Notes: a model not told the origin generated them from the letters alone. A stretch of 7,263 nucleotides of DNA from Microcaldota archaeon (GCA_030666035.1 DAOUYQ010000040.1:1-7263), one strand, 5' to 3'. Shown: positions 1 to 6,009, numbered from the stretch's first letter. Numbers and translations are program-made.

Positions 1-485
1 CCAATATAAACCATTCTGTAAATTTTGCCATTTATGCAGGAAGTGGGGCAGTCTTCATCAGTGTAATCTTCAGGGGGGATATCTCCTCCGGTATCAGGGC
101 TGCCCCCATCAGCAGGGTAATTGTAGTCACAGTTAGTATGGCAGTTAGAGAGGGTGTTGCTAGCAGCAAGTACTGCTTCGCCCTTGCAGCAGGCTTGGAG
201 CTGGGGAGTACAGTCGGATGAGCCTTCACTGCAAATTAAAAACTCGGCAAGGCACTTGGCCTTATTAGCGTAAGGCCCAGAACCCCCATATGTGCTTACT
301 CGCGGACAGGTCCCTCCGTATGTGTGGTGCTCAGTATAGAGCATCTGTGTGGCCATATCCTGTGCTTCAACAACAGCGATATCATATTCTTCCTGGCATT
401 CTGCATAGCACACTGAACGGGTGTCTGCAGAAAAAGAAACAGCTGCCAGAAGCAGCACTACAAAGAGAAAATGAATAGATTTCAT
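1..485 (-). CDS. Secreted cysteine-rich protein, function unknown (3' end outside window)
   Basis: An uninterrupted frame of 161 codons starts at ATG 485 and runs off the left edge without a stop. The first 20 residues are a classical signal peptide: MKS, then a hydrophobic stretch (IHFLFVVLLLAAV) and small residues (SFSA) before Asp21. The rest is predicted to be extracytoplasmic. It contains 12 cysteines (26, 30, 60, 78, 85, 92, 99, 100, 115, 119, 146, 150), including CxxxC pairs at 26/30, 115/119 and 146/150 and a CC at 99-100, so several disulfides are likely. A Gly/Pro/Asp-rich linker (about 122-143) precedes the last visible cysteines. The start is supported by a TATA box centred about 26 bases upstream and no ribosome binding site, so the mRNA is probably leaderless. 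The gene is divergent from the lipoprotein gene at 633. I do not recognise the family. Being a real gene is well supported; its role is not known. Confidence 0.8.
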   Translation of the reverse strand, partial: MKSIHFLFVVLLLAAVSFSADTRSVCYAECQEEYDIAVVEAQDMATQMLYTEHHTYGGTCPRVSTYGGSGPYANKAKCLAEFLICSEGSSDCTPQLQACCKGEAVLAASNTLSNCHTNCDYNYPADGGSPDTGGDIPPEDYTDEDCPTSCINGKIYRMVYI

Positions 486-506
486 AGGCGAATTTTGCAG
501 GGAGTG

Positions 507-516
507 TTTATAAAAT
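507..516 (-). promoter_or_regulatory. TATA box of the secreted cysteine-rich gene
   Basis: On the minus strand this reads ATTTTATAAA, a strong archaeal TATA box. Its centre lies about 26 bases upstream of ATG 485, so transcription would start at or one base before the start codon, giving a leaderless mRNA. Confidence 0.6.
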
Positions 517-602
517 CAGGGGATTGCTGGATTAACGCAGGGGAAAAGAGCTATAGGAGCCGGGGATGCTGGGGGCCTTTTTTAATGCAGGAAACCAGAA
601 AC

Positions 603-611
603 TTTAATATA
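603..611 (+). promoter_or_regulatory. TATA box of the lipoprotein gene
   Basis: TTTAATATA is centred about 26 bases before ATG 633, again predicting a leaderless mRNA. It faces the minus-strand TATA box at 507-516. The 147-bp gap between the two start codons therefore holds two separate divergent promoters. I see no convincing operator repeat between them. Confidence 0.55.
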
Positions 612-632
612 CCTGCTCCATGAAATTAGGGC

Positions 633-1979
633 ATGGGCAGGAACTTGTTAATTACGGGAATAATTATCTTGGTGTTTATTCTATTTGCAGGGTGCTGCGG
701 TGCTGCTGGGCCGGGAGAGGGAGGAAAAAGCGGAGGAGCTTTGTCCACAGGCACTCCGGAAATTGAAATAAGTTGCGAAAAATTTGATATTGTTAGCCCT
801 TCCTATGAATATTATAAAACCTCAAATGACATTCCTGCCTTCTCATGCCAGGTTACCAATGAAGGTGCAGAAACAGTTACTGTGCTATTGAGCTCAGAAA
901 TTGAGGGGCACTCCAATAAATTTGAGCAAACTGTGGTGATTCCCCCGGGCACAACAAAAACAGTGGGAATCCATTTCTCATATAATATGCCATTTTATGA
1001 TTTATCCAGTGCCACTTCAGCAACATTAAAGACAAGGATCAGTGTCGGCGGAGAAACAATCAGGGTGGACACTGAGAATGTGCAGATTGAAAAGTCCAGT
1101 GTGTTTTCCCCAGAATTGGGGGATGAGGCATTGATTGCAATGTGGGTTACCTATAATGACCCTTGCATAGAAGAAATTATTTCTGAAGCAAAGAAGTTTT
1201 CCCCAAATGGGGAGTTTATCGGATACATGGGCGATGAGGAAAATGTGCATGCAGAATTGGCTGCAGTTTATTATGCGCTTTACTTTCAGGATGTAAATTA
1301 TGTTTCCAGCACTTTCAGCACAACTAATGCTGAGAATGCAATTTACCAGCAGGATGTAAGGCTTCCATATCGTTCATTGAAATATAAGCAGATGAATTGC
1401 ATTGACGGGGCAGTTCTTTATGCTGCAATACTTGAGAAACTGGATTATGAAACCGGAATCGCATTTATTCCGGGGCATGCCTTTGTAGTTGTGAATGATG
1501 GGGCAGATTATTGGATTCCAATTGAGACTACGGTAACTGGGGATGATTTGAGTGAGTATTGGGATGCAGTAGAATATGGGTATGAATCACTGGAAGACCC
1601 GGAATTGGAGATTATTGATGTGCACTTCGCGATAGAGAGTGGAGTTATGCCATTTCCAACCGGAACGCATGATTGTGGGATAAAGAACCTGGATGAAGAA
1701 GCTGAGGGTTACCGGGCTTATATGGAATCCCCAGCAATGGATTGCTACGATGCGGATTATGGGCATATTGAAGATGGGTCTTGCACAATAGACAATGCTG
1801 CATACTGCAGGGAAGGGGTAGTGTACTGGGATATGGACGGCTCGGATTGCGGAGGGGTTTACCCTAATTGCATTGATGAGGATTATGGGTATATTAAAGA
1901 TGGATTTTGCACAATAGACAATGCTGCATACTGTGAAGATGGAGCAGTGTACTGGGCTGGGCCCGGGCAGTGCGAATAG
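633..1979 (+). CDS. Lipoprotein with Ig-like and transglutaminase-like domains and Cys-containing C-terminal repeats
   Basis: The 448-residue protein begins with a lipoprotein-type signal: hydrophobic residues 5-19, then LFAG before Cys21, followed by a Gly-rich linker (about 22-40). This suggests lipid anchoring on the outer face of the membrane. Residues 48-155 look like a beta-sandwich/Ig-like domain, with alternating hydrophobic strands and a VTNEGAETVTV segment as in CARDB-type domains. Residues about 200-335 resemble the transglutaminase-like fold: candidate catalytic Cys256 (in MNCIDGA), His282 (in PGHAFV) and Glu298 (in PIETT), in the usual Cys-His-Asp/Glu order. Family members act as cysteine peptidases or cross-linking enzymes, or are inactive binders; which applies here cannot be told. 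The C-terminus carries two 25-residue repeats with cysteines. The start is set by the TATA box at 603-611; an ATG at 620 is out of frame. Its divergent neighbour is also a secreted Cys-rich protein, hinting at a joint surface role (inference). Confidence 0.85.
   Translation: MGRNLLITGIIILVFILFAGCCGAAGPGEGGKSGGALSTGTPEIEISCEKFDIVSPSYEYYKTSNDIPAFSCQVTNEGAETVTVLLSSEIEGHSNKFEQTVVIPPGTTKTVGIHFSYNMPFYDLSSATSATLKTRISVGGETIRVDTENVQIEKSSVFSPELGDEALIAMWVTYNDPCIEEIISEAKKFSPNGEFIGYMGDEENVHAELAAVYYALYFQDVNYVSSTFSTTNAENAIYQQDVRLPYRSLKYKQMNCIDGAVLYAAILEKLDYETGIAFIPGHAFVVVNDGADYWIPIETTVTGDDLSEYWDAVEYGYESLEDPELEIIDVHFAIESGVMPFPTGTHDCGIKNLDEEAEGYRAYMESPAMDCYDADYGHIEDGSCTIDNAAYCREGVVYWDMDGSDCGGVYPNCIDEDYGYIKDGFCTIDNAAYCEDGAVYWAGPGQCE
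1755..1955 (+). repeat. Two in-gene repeats encoding a cysteine motif
   Basis: Unit 1 is 1755-1829 and unit 2 is 1881-1955, 126 bp apart in the same frame (residues 375-399 and 417-441 of the lipoprotein). The protein pattern is DYGxIxDGxC, then TIDNAAYC, then xxGxVYW, with 18 of 25 residues identical. Each unit is preceded by a CxDxD motif (Cys371 and Cys413), so each extended unit has three cysteines. The stretch coding CTIDNAAYC is nearly identical at the DNA level in both units, pointing to a fairly recent duplication or gene conversion. The charge and cysteine content suggest a small disulfide-stabilised, possibly metal-binding, surface module (inference). Confidence 0.8.
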
Positions 1980-2122
1980 ATGGGCAGGATGGTCAGCGAC
2001 AGGGAATTGGAAAGAATATTGAAGCATCTGGACAAATTGATATGAAAAGCTTTATGTGGGCATTGTTTGGGAAAGGGGCCGTTATTAATGTTACTGCAGT
2101 TAGGGGTTTATTCGGTGAGAAT

Positions 2123-2533
2123 ATGAAAGAAAACAAGAAGCTGATGCTTTCAGCAAAAATTCTCCTTGTAACAGTTATTTTGCTGTTTGTCGGAATAATT
2201 GCATACGTCTTAACTCCAGTTATACTCTCATCAATGCTGGGAGTTGATGTGGCATCCGTAAGTACGGGCACTTATTCCGGAAGCGGGCCAAAAGCACTAA
2301 CTTCGGGAGTAAATGAGCTTAATAGCATGGTTTCCCAGTTACTTGCGGTAGTAATCTTCCTGTTGCTGTGTGTTTCGGGGCCTGTGTACCTAATAACGCT
2401 CGTGCTAGCAGCAATTGAAATCGTTAACTCAAACAGGGGTAATGGATGGAAGGTGCCTTGGATTTTGGTTTGCGTGGTGCTCGGGGCAATCGGGGTGCTC
2501 GCTTATGTATACGAAGGAAGAAAAGCATTGTGA
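2123..2533 (+). CDS. Small multi-pass membrane protein, function unknown
   Basis: The protein is 136 residues from ATG 2123. I chose this start over upstream codons because GGTGA (2114-2118) lies four bases before it and because the hydrophobic first segment follows directly after MKENKK. There are three likely membrane segments: about 8-36, 69-101 and 112-130. Between the first two is a Ser/Thr/Gly-rich loop (about 40-66). The end, with Trp110/Trp113 followed by a hydrophobic helix and YVYEGRK, resembles the short two-helix region seen in PLDc_N-type small membrane proteins; this likeness is weak. It lies 143 bp after the lipoprotein gene on the same strand, with a possible TATA-like TTATTAATG near 2084, so it may be transcribed separately. 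Function is not recognised. Confidence 0.7.
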   Translation: MKENKKLMLSAKILLVTVILLFVGIIAYVLTPVILSSMLGVDVASVSTGTYSGSGPKALTSGVNELNSMVSQLLAVVIFLLLCVSGPVYLITLVLAAIEIVNSNRGNGWKVPWILVCVVLGAIGVLAYVYEGRKAL

Positions 2534-2545
2534 AGAGGTATTGTG

Positions 2546-2680
2546 GGACCCAAAAAAAGTTACAACCCGGTTATCTATTTTATTGAGAAGTGCCAGCCCT
2601 GAATCGACTTCTTCCCTGACCTTCCCAACAGTCCATTCTGTTTTCGAGTAGTACTCTTTGTTCTTGTGCAGCTTACCCAT
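2546..2680 (-). pseudogene. Truncated 5' fragment of a LOG-family (nucleoside 5'-monophosphate phosphoribohydrolase-like) gene
   Basis: From ATG 2680 about 45 codons read like the start of LOG-family proteins. There is an aromatic/charged lead with Trp16, then a Glu-rich helix (VREEVDSGLALLNKI), then the first beta strand and turn VVTFFGS. Family members typically show a Trp, then E...GF..L...V..FGSAR in this order. Here the match stops right after FGS: the next residues are HNTSSQ instead of AR-T-P. Beyond that the frame only continues antisense to the membrane-protein gene ending at 2533. The conserved GGGxG and PGGxGT motifs needed for activity are absent, so the product would be non-functional. 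The promoter appears kept: the TATA element at 2701-2710 is centred 26 bases upstream of this ATG, a leaderless arrangement. Family assignment rests on a short match from memory and is moderate. Confidence 0.5.
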
Positions 2681-2700
2681 ATGCAAATGAGGCACAAGAC

Positions 2701-2710
2701 TTTATTTAAA
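2701..2710. promoter_or_regulatory. Bidirectional TATA element between the LOG fragment and the HAD gene
   Basis: TTTATTTAAA reads as a TATA box on both strands. To the right it predicts a start site near 2731, just before the GGAG at 2732-2735 that serves ATG 2741. To the left it predicts a start site at about 2680, exactly the ATG of the truncated LOG-like gene. Only the rightward gene is intact. Confidence 0.5.
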
Positions 2711-2740
2711 TGCTCTTCTCTAAGTTTGTTTGGAGAAAAC

Positions 2741-3415
2741 ATGTTTAAGGCAATACTTTTTGACCTGGATAATACCCTACTGGATTTCTGGAGCTTTAAG
2801 CAGAAAGCTGCACGGGCTGCGGCTAAAGCAATGGTGAGAAAGGGGCTTCCGGAAAAAGAAAGCAAGGTGTATAAAAGGATATTTGAGGTGTATGATGAGT
2901 ACGGGGTGGAATACCAGAAAACCTTCTACCAAGTGATACATCCATATAAGCTGGAGGTTGGGCAGGCGGAGAGGATACAGCAGGCGGCAATAGTTGCGTA
3001 CTTAAAGAGCAAGTTCAATTCGCTCCGGCCATACTCTGGAGTAACATCCACGCTACGGAAGCTGAAAAAGAAAACACAAATAGGGATAGTGACAGATGCG
3101 CCAAGGAACAAGGCATGGATGCGATTGGTGCTCTCCAGGCTGGATGGATTGTTTGAAACGGTTGTTACGACTGATGATACTATGCTTAAGAAGCCGCACA
3201 GGGCGCCGTTTGAGAGTGCTTTGAGGAAACTTAAGGTGGATGCAAAAGATGCGCTTTTTGTGGGGGACAATAATGACCGGGATATGCTGGGGGCAAAGAA
3301 CCTGGGGATGAAGGTGTGCCTGGCTAAATATGGGGAGAAGTTTTCCAGGACTAAGAAAGTTAAGCTGGATTACGAAATAAAAAACTTCAAAGAACTACTT
3401 GATATCATAAAATAA
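2741..3415 (+). CDS. HAD-superfamily (subfamily IA-like) phosphatase
   Basis: The protein is 224 residues from ATG 2741. This start puts motif I at the very N-terminus, as is usual, and has GGAG at 2732-2735; the upstream in-frame ATG at 2666 lies before the promoter. HAD motifs are complete: motif I DLDNT with nucleophile Asp8 and acid/base Asp10; motif II Thr118 in IVTDAP; motif III Lys151 in KKPHRAPF; motif IV GDNNDRD with Asp176 and Asp181 for Mg2+. An alpha-helical cap lies between motifs I and II (about 16-95), as in subfamily C1/IA. Such enzymes dephosphorylate small phosphometabolites in the cytoplasm through an aspartyl-phosphate intermediate. The substrate cannot be read from sequence. 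A decayed copy of residues about 43-115 lies at 6046-6252. Confidence 0.9.
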   Translation: MFKAILFDLDNTLLDFWSFKQKAARAAAKAMVRKGLPEKESKVYKRIFEVYDEYGVEYQKTFYQVIHPYKLEVGQAERIQQAAIVAYLKSKFNSLRPYSGVTSTLRKLKKKTQIGIVTDAPRNKAWMRLVLSRLDGLFETVVTTDDTMLKKPHRAPFESALRKLKVDAKDALFVGDNNDRDMLGAKNLGMKVCLAKYGEKFSRTKKVKLDYEIKNFKELLDIIK

Positions 3416-3422
3416 AGAAAAA
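3407..3422 (-). terminator. T-rich tract downstream of kbl
   Basis: The minus strand just past the kbl stop (3442) reads TTTTTCTTTATTTTAT with no stem-loop. Archaeal RNA polymerase terminates at such U-rich runs. The tract overlaps the end of the convergent HAD gene. No direct evidence of use. Confidence 0.35.
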
Positions 3423-3441
3423 TGGAAGCTACCCCCAACAC

Positions 3442-4692
3442 TCAAAGCACTCCCGCCTCCTTCGCACACCTGGTAGCCTTCTCTACAAATTCATCAATAT
3501 CCTCTTTGCTGTGCGCGGCACTTATCTGCACCCTAATCTCATCTCGCCCTCTTTGAACTACAGGGAAACTGATATTAGTTACAAGAATGCCTTCCTCAAA
3601 GAGCCCATCAGTCAATGCGCGGGATTTTGCTGCATCTCCAATTAGTATTGGCTGGATTGCATGGTCGGACTCAACTGCAAAAACAAATCCGGTTTCTTTC
3701 ATTTTGTTTTTGAAGTATTCAATATTCGAATTCAGTTTAGAAAGAAGTTCTTTTCCTTCAGGAGAATCCACAATTTTCATTGACGCATTTGCTGCACCTG
3801 CAGTTCCGGGGGAAATTGGGTTGGAATAAATATAGGTTGCTGCAGATTCACGCAAATAATCAATCATTGTTTTATCTCCTGCAATGTAGCCCCCATCGCT
3901 TCCAAAGCCTTTTCCAAAAGTGGCAAGGATAACATCGCATTTGCCGTTTGTTGCTTCTTCACAGCCCCGCCCGGTTGCTCCAAAACAACCAACTCCGTGG
4001 CTATCATCAATTACTGTGATTATGCCTTCTTCGTATTTATCGTCGTATTTGTCTGCTGCGGCCTGGATTTTTCCTACATCTCCGCATTCACCGAGCATGG
4101 AGAAGATTCCATCACTTACAATTAGGGCTCTTTTGAATTTTCCTGCATTCTCTTCCAGAACACGCTCAAGGTCCCCATAATCCATGTGTTTATGTATTGC
4201 TTTATTTGGCTTATCCAGGCCAGCAACACGGATTCCGTCAATTATGCTTCTGTGGTTTAGTTCGTCGCTTATTACTAGTACGTCTTTGTCTATTAGGGAG
4301 GTTCTGCTCTGCCCTTTTAGGATACAATGGAGGACTGCGAGGTTTGCAGCGAATGCAGAAGAAAATGCCATTGCATCTTCGCGCCCGTGGAAGTCTGCTG
4401 CGGTTCCTTCCAGGTCTTTGTGGATTTGCATTGTTCCTGAGATGAAGCGCACTGCCCCTGGGCCTGCACCATAGGTTTCTGAGGCTTCTGTTTCTGCTTT
4501 TTTTACTGTAGGGTGGTGCCTTAGGCCAAGGTAATCATTTGAATTGAATATGAGGTATGGCTTGCCTCCGATTATTGCCCTTTTTTCTGGAGTAAAGCCA
4601 GAAATTACTTTCTCATCTCTCTTTGAGGTTCTGGATTCATCGATCCTCTCAATTTCCTTTTCCAGCAATCCATAAAAATTCTTTTTTGGCAT
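3442..4692 (-). CDS. kbl: 2-amino-3-ketobutyrate CoA ligase (glycine C-acetyltransferase)
   Basis: A PLP enzyme of the alpha-oxoamine synthase family, 416 residues from ATG 4692. It catalyses 2-amino-3-ketobutyrate + CoA to glycine + acetyl-CoA. Visible marks: NSNDYLGL (50-57) and GxGAVRFISGT (around 77-87); FSSAFAANL for the CoA/cofactor region; DELNHRSIIDG with His147 stacking on PLP; VIDDSHGVG with Asp229 facing the pyridine nitrogen; TFGKG with the PLP Schiff-base Lys261; EIRVQISAAH with Arg387 expected to bind the substrate carboxylate. Length is slightly above the roughly 400-residue norm because of short insertions. Start 4692 is preferred to ATG 4734 because GGTGG (4698-4702) sits five bases upstream and MPKKNFYGLL aligns with usual N-termini. 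The adjacent divergent tdh supports Kbl over related 8-amino-7-oxononanoate or aminolevulinate synthases. Confidence 0.92.
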   Translation of the reverse strand: MPKKNFYGLLEKEIERIDESRTSKRDEKVISGFTPEKRAIIGGKPYLIFNSNDYLGLRHHPTVKKAETEASETYGAGPGAVRFISGTMQIHKDLEGTAADFHGREDAMAFSSAFAANLAVLHCILKGQSRTSLIDKDVLVISDELNHRSIIDGIRVAGLDKPNKAIHKHMDYGDLERVLEENAGKFKRALIVSDGIFSMLGECGDVGKIQAAADKYDDKYEEGIITVIDDSHGVGCFGATGRGCEEATNGKCDVILATFGKGFGSDGGYIAGDKTMIDYLRESAATYIYSNPISPGTAGAANASMKIVDSPEGKELLSKLNSNIEYFKNKMKETGFVFAVESDHAIQPILIGDAAKSRALTDGLFEEGILVTNISFPVVQRGRDEIRVQISAAHSKEDIDEFVEKATRCAKEAGVL

Positions 4693-4751
4693 AGTTTCCA
4701 CCCATTTTTTTATATATGCACTAAGTTTGCACAAGCGAATACTCGGGACAT

Positions 4752-4760
4752 CTTTTTAAT
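4752..4760. promoter_or_regulatory. TATA-like element in the kbl-tdh intergenic region
   Basis: CTTTTTAAT is centred about 27 bases before the tdh ATG (4784), which has no ribosome binding site, so tdh is probably leaderless. On the other strand the same site reads ATTAAAAAG and would start kbl mRNA near 4731, giving a leader of about 40 bases with the GGTGG site. Other A/T-rich stretches (4709-4718, 4766-4776) could also serve, so use in the kbl direction is uncertain. No clear operator palindrome was seen in the 91-bp gap. Confidence 0.4.
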
Positions 4761-4783
4761 GCCTTAAGTATAAAAGCAAAAAA

Positions 4784-5737
4784 ATGGAAAAGAGGATACT
4801 TGTTACTGGGGCCGCGGGGCAGATTGGGTCCGAGCTTGTGCCTGCATTAAGGGAGAGATATGGAAAAGATGCAGTGGTGGCAATGTATCACCACAATATT
4901 CCAGAAAATGCAGAGCGGCCTTATGAGATTGGGGATGCAACTGAAAAGGAAACCCTTGATAACATTATTAAAGAACATGAAATAACTGAGATTTACCACC
5001 TTGTGGGAGTACTCTCTGCAAAGGGAGAGCAGAAGCCTGCTCTTGCATACAGGGTGAATATGGCTAGTTTAATGAATGTGCTTGAACTTGCAAAGGAGAG
5101 TGAAAATAAGCCTAAGATATTCTGGCCAAGCTCAATTGCTGCATTTGGCCCAACAACTCCTCAGGATAATACCCCCCAGCACACCATTCTGGAGCCTTCT
5201 ACAATGTATGGGATGACTAAAGTTGCAGGAGAACTTCTGGCAAATTATTACTTTCATAGATATGGAATTGATATACGAAGCCTGAGATACCCCGGGGTAA
5301 TAAGCTGGAAAACTCCTCCTGGAGGAGGCACAACAGACTATGCGGTGGAAATCTTCCATGAGGCAATAAAGAATGGAAAATACACCTGCTTTTTGCAAAA
5401 AGGCACATATTTGCCTATGATGTATATGGATGATGCAGTAAGGGGCACTATTGAATTGATGGAGGCTAAGCCCGGGGACATAAAGGTGCGCACAAGCTAC
5501 AATTTTACTGCAACCAGTTTTGAGCCAAGCCAGCTTGCAGAAGAAATCAAAAAGCACATTCCTGAGTTTGAGATGGATTATAAGCCGGACTTTAGGCAGC
5601 AGATTGCTGAATCCTGGACGAATTCAATGGATGACTCTGATGCAAGGCGCGACTGGGGCTGGAAGCACAAGTTTGGGCTTCCGCAGATGACTGAGGATAT
5701 GCTGGTGAACCTGAAAAGAGAGCTTAAAGGCTCTTAA
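4784..5737 (+). CDS. tdh: L-threonine 3-dehydrogenase, short-chain (epimerase-like) type
   Basis: The 317-residue protein is a cytoplasmic extended short-chain dehydrogenase. It oxidises L-threonine with NAD+ to 2-amino-3-ketobutyrate, the substrate of the neighbouring Kbl. Visible marks: Rossmann glycine motif TGAAGQIG (Gly9, Gly12, Gly15); Asp51 in EIGDATE for the adenine side; the HLVGVLSAKGE loop; catalytic Ser in WPSSIAAFG (Ser116/117); catalytic Tyr142 and Lys146 in MYGMTK. RYPGVIS followed by PPGGGTTDYAVEIF (about 168-191) is characteristic of SDR-type threonine dehydrogenases rather than UDP-sugar epimerases. The start is fixed by the Rossmann strand right after MEKR and by the TATA-like element about 27 bases upstream. 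It is divergent from kbl, and the two complete the threonine-to-glycine route. This type is unrelated to the zinc medium-chain threonine dehydrogenase of E. coli. Confidence 0.92.
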   Translation: MEKRILVTGAAGQIGSELVPALRERYGKDAVVAMYHHNIPENAERPYEIGDATEKETLDNIIKEHEITEIYHLVGVLSAKGEQKPALAYRVNMASLMNVLELAKESENKPKIFWPSSIAAFGPTTPQDNTPQHTILEPSTMYGMTKVAGELLANYYFHRYGIDIRSLRYPGVISWKTPPGGGTTDYAVEIFHEAIKNGKYTCFLQKGTYLPMMYMDDAVRGTIELMEAKPGDIKVRTSYNFTATSFEPSQLAEEIKKHIPEFEMDYKPDFRQQIAESWTNSMDDSDARRDWGWKHKFGLPQMTEDMLVNLKRELKGS

Positions 5738-5787
5738 AAGATAGGTTTAGATGAATTGGATGGGGCGTAAGTGAGTAAAAATAGAAC

Positions 5788-5943
5788 TTATTGCCCGCCC
5801 AGTTTCTTTTTTAGTTCTGTAATCTCTTCATGAAGCTTTTTGTCTTTTTTAATTGGATCCATTTTTGCTTTCTTTTCAAGCTCTTCCAACCGTGTCCTTA
5901 AATTGGCTTTCTTCTTTCCTAAATCCCTTTTGCTCAAACCCAT
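5788..5943 (-). CDS. Small lysine/glutamate-rich helical protein, unknown function
   Basis: A 51-residue frame from ATG 5943 to TAA 5788. It encodes a highly charged protein with leucines spaced as in a short coiled coil or helical hairpin: LRTRLEELEKKAK, a DP turn at 29-30, then LHEEITELKKKLGG. There is no signal peptide or membrane segment. An in-frame upstream ATG at 5964 would add seven residues (MHYQVEH). I prefer 5943 because AGGTTGA precedes it at a plausible distance, but the choice is open. A TATA box at 6002-6009 predicts a transcript start near 5979, upstream of both. It is convergent with tdh. The amphipathic pattern and promoter argue for a real gene; the family is not recognised. 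Small charged proteins of this kind often bind nucleic acid or partner proteins, but nothing here shows that. Confidence 0.55.
   Translation of the reverse strand: MGLSKRDLGKKKANLRTRLEELEKKAKMDPIKKDKKLHEEITELKKKLGGQ
5803..5850 (+). terminator. T-rich tracts downstream of tdh
   Basis: Three T runs (5803-5812, 5837-5841, 5845-5850) follow the tdh stop by 65-110 bases on the sense strand and could end its transcript in archaeal fashion. They are also the antisense of lysine codons in the small gene at 5788-5943, so the T-richness may be incidental. Confidence 0.25.
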
Positions 5944-6001
5944 ATGCTCAACCTGGTAATGCATTAGGAAAGCAACTATTTAGTAGCTCCTGTATTCTAG
6001 G

Positions 6002-6009
6002 CATATAAA
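6002..6009 (-). promoter_or_regulatory. TATA box of the 51-residue small gene
   Basis: The minus strand reads TTTATATG, preceded by an A-rich TTCTAAA segment. It is centred about 41 bases before ATG 5964 and 62 before ATG 5943, so either start would have a leader of 15 or 36 bases. Confidence 0.4.

Noticed and set aside
32..478. Short frames at 32-229 (minus) and 290-478 (plus)
   Set aside because: Both are shadows of the secreted cysteine-rich gene, whose frame on the minus strand is open from 485 to the edge and has a signal peptide, patterned cysteines and a TATA box.
1026..2027. Minus-strand frames at 1026-1250 and 1587-2027
   Set aside because: They lie antisense to the lipoprotein gene, have no domain likeness, and the apparent repeats in the second merely mirror the C-terminal repeats of the real protein.
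1970..2122. N-terminal extension of the membrane protein to an ATG at 1970
   Set aside because: The extra 51 residues look non-coding, overlap the lipoprotein end, and the GGTGA before ATG 2123 gives a better start.
2666..2740. Upstream start of the HAD gene at 2666
   Set aside because: It would precede the promoter and put 25 unrelated residues before motif I, which is normally at the N-terminus.
2103..2749. Similar wording LFGENM in frame before both ATG 2123 and ATG 2741
   Set aside because: Explained by similar ribosome-site contexts (TTCGGTGAGAATATG and TTTGGAGAAAACATG); no longer repeat surrounds them.
3587..4474. Plus-strand frames across the kbl gene
   Set aside because: They are antisense to a confidently assigned PLP enzyme and show no domain likeness.
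5132..5557. Minus-strand frames within tdh
   Set aside because: Antisense shadows of the threonine dehydrogenase gene.
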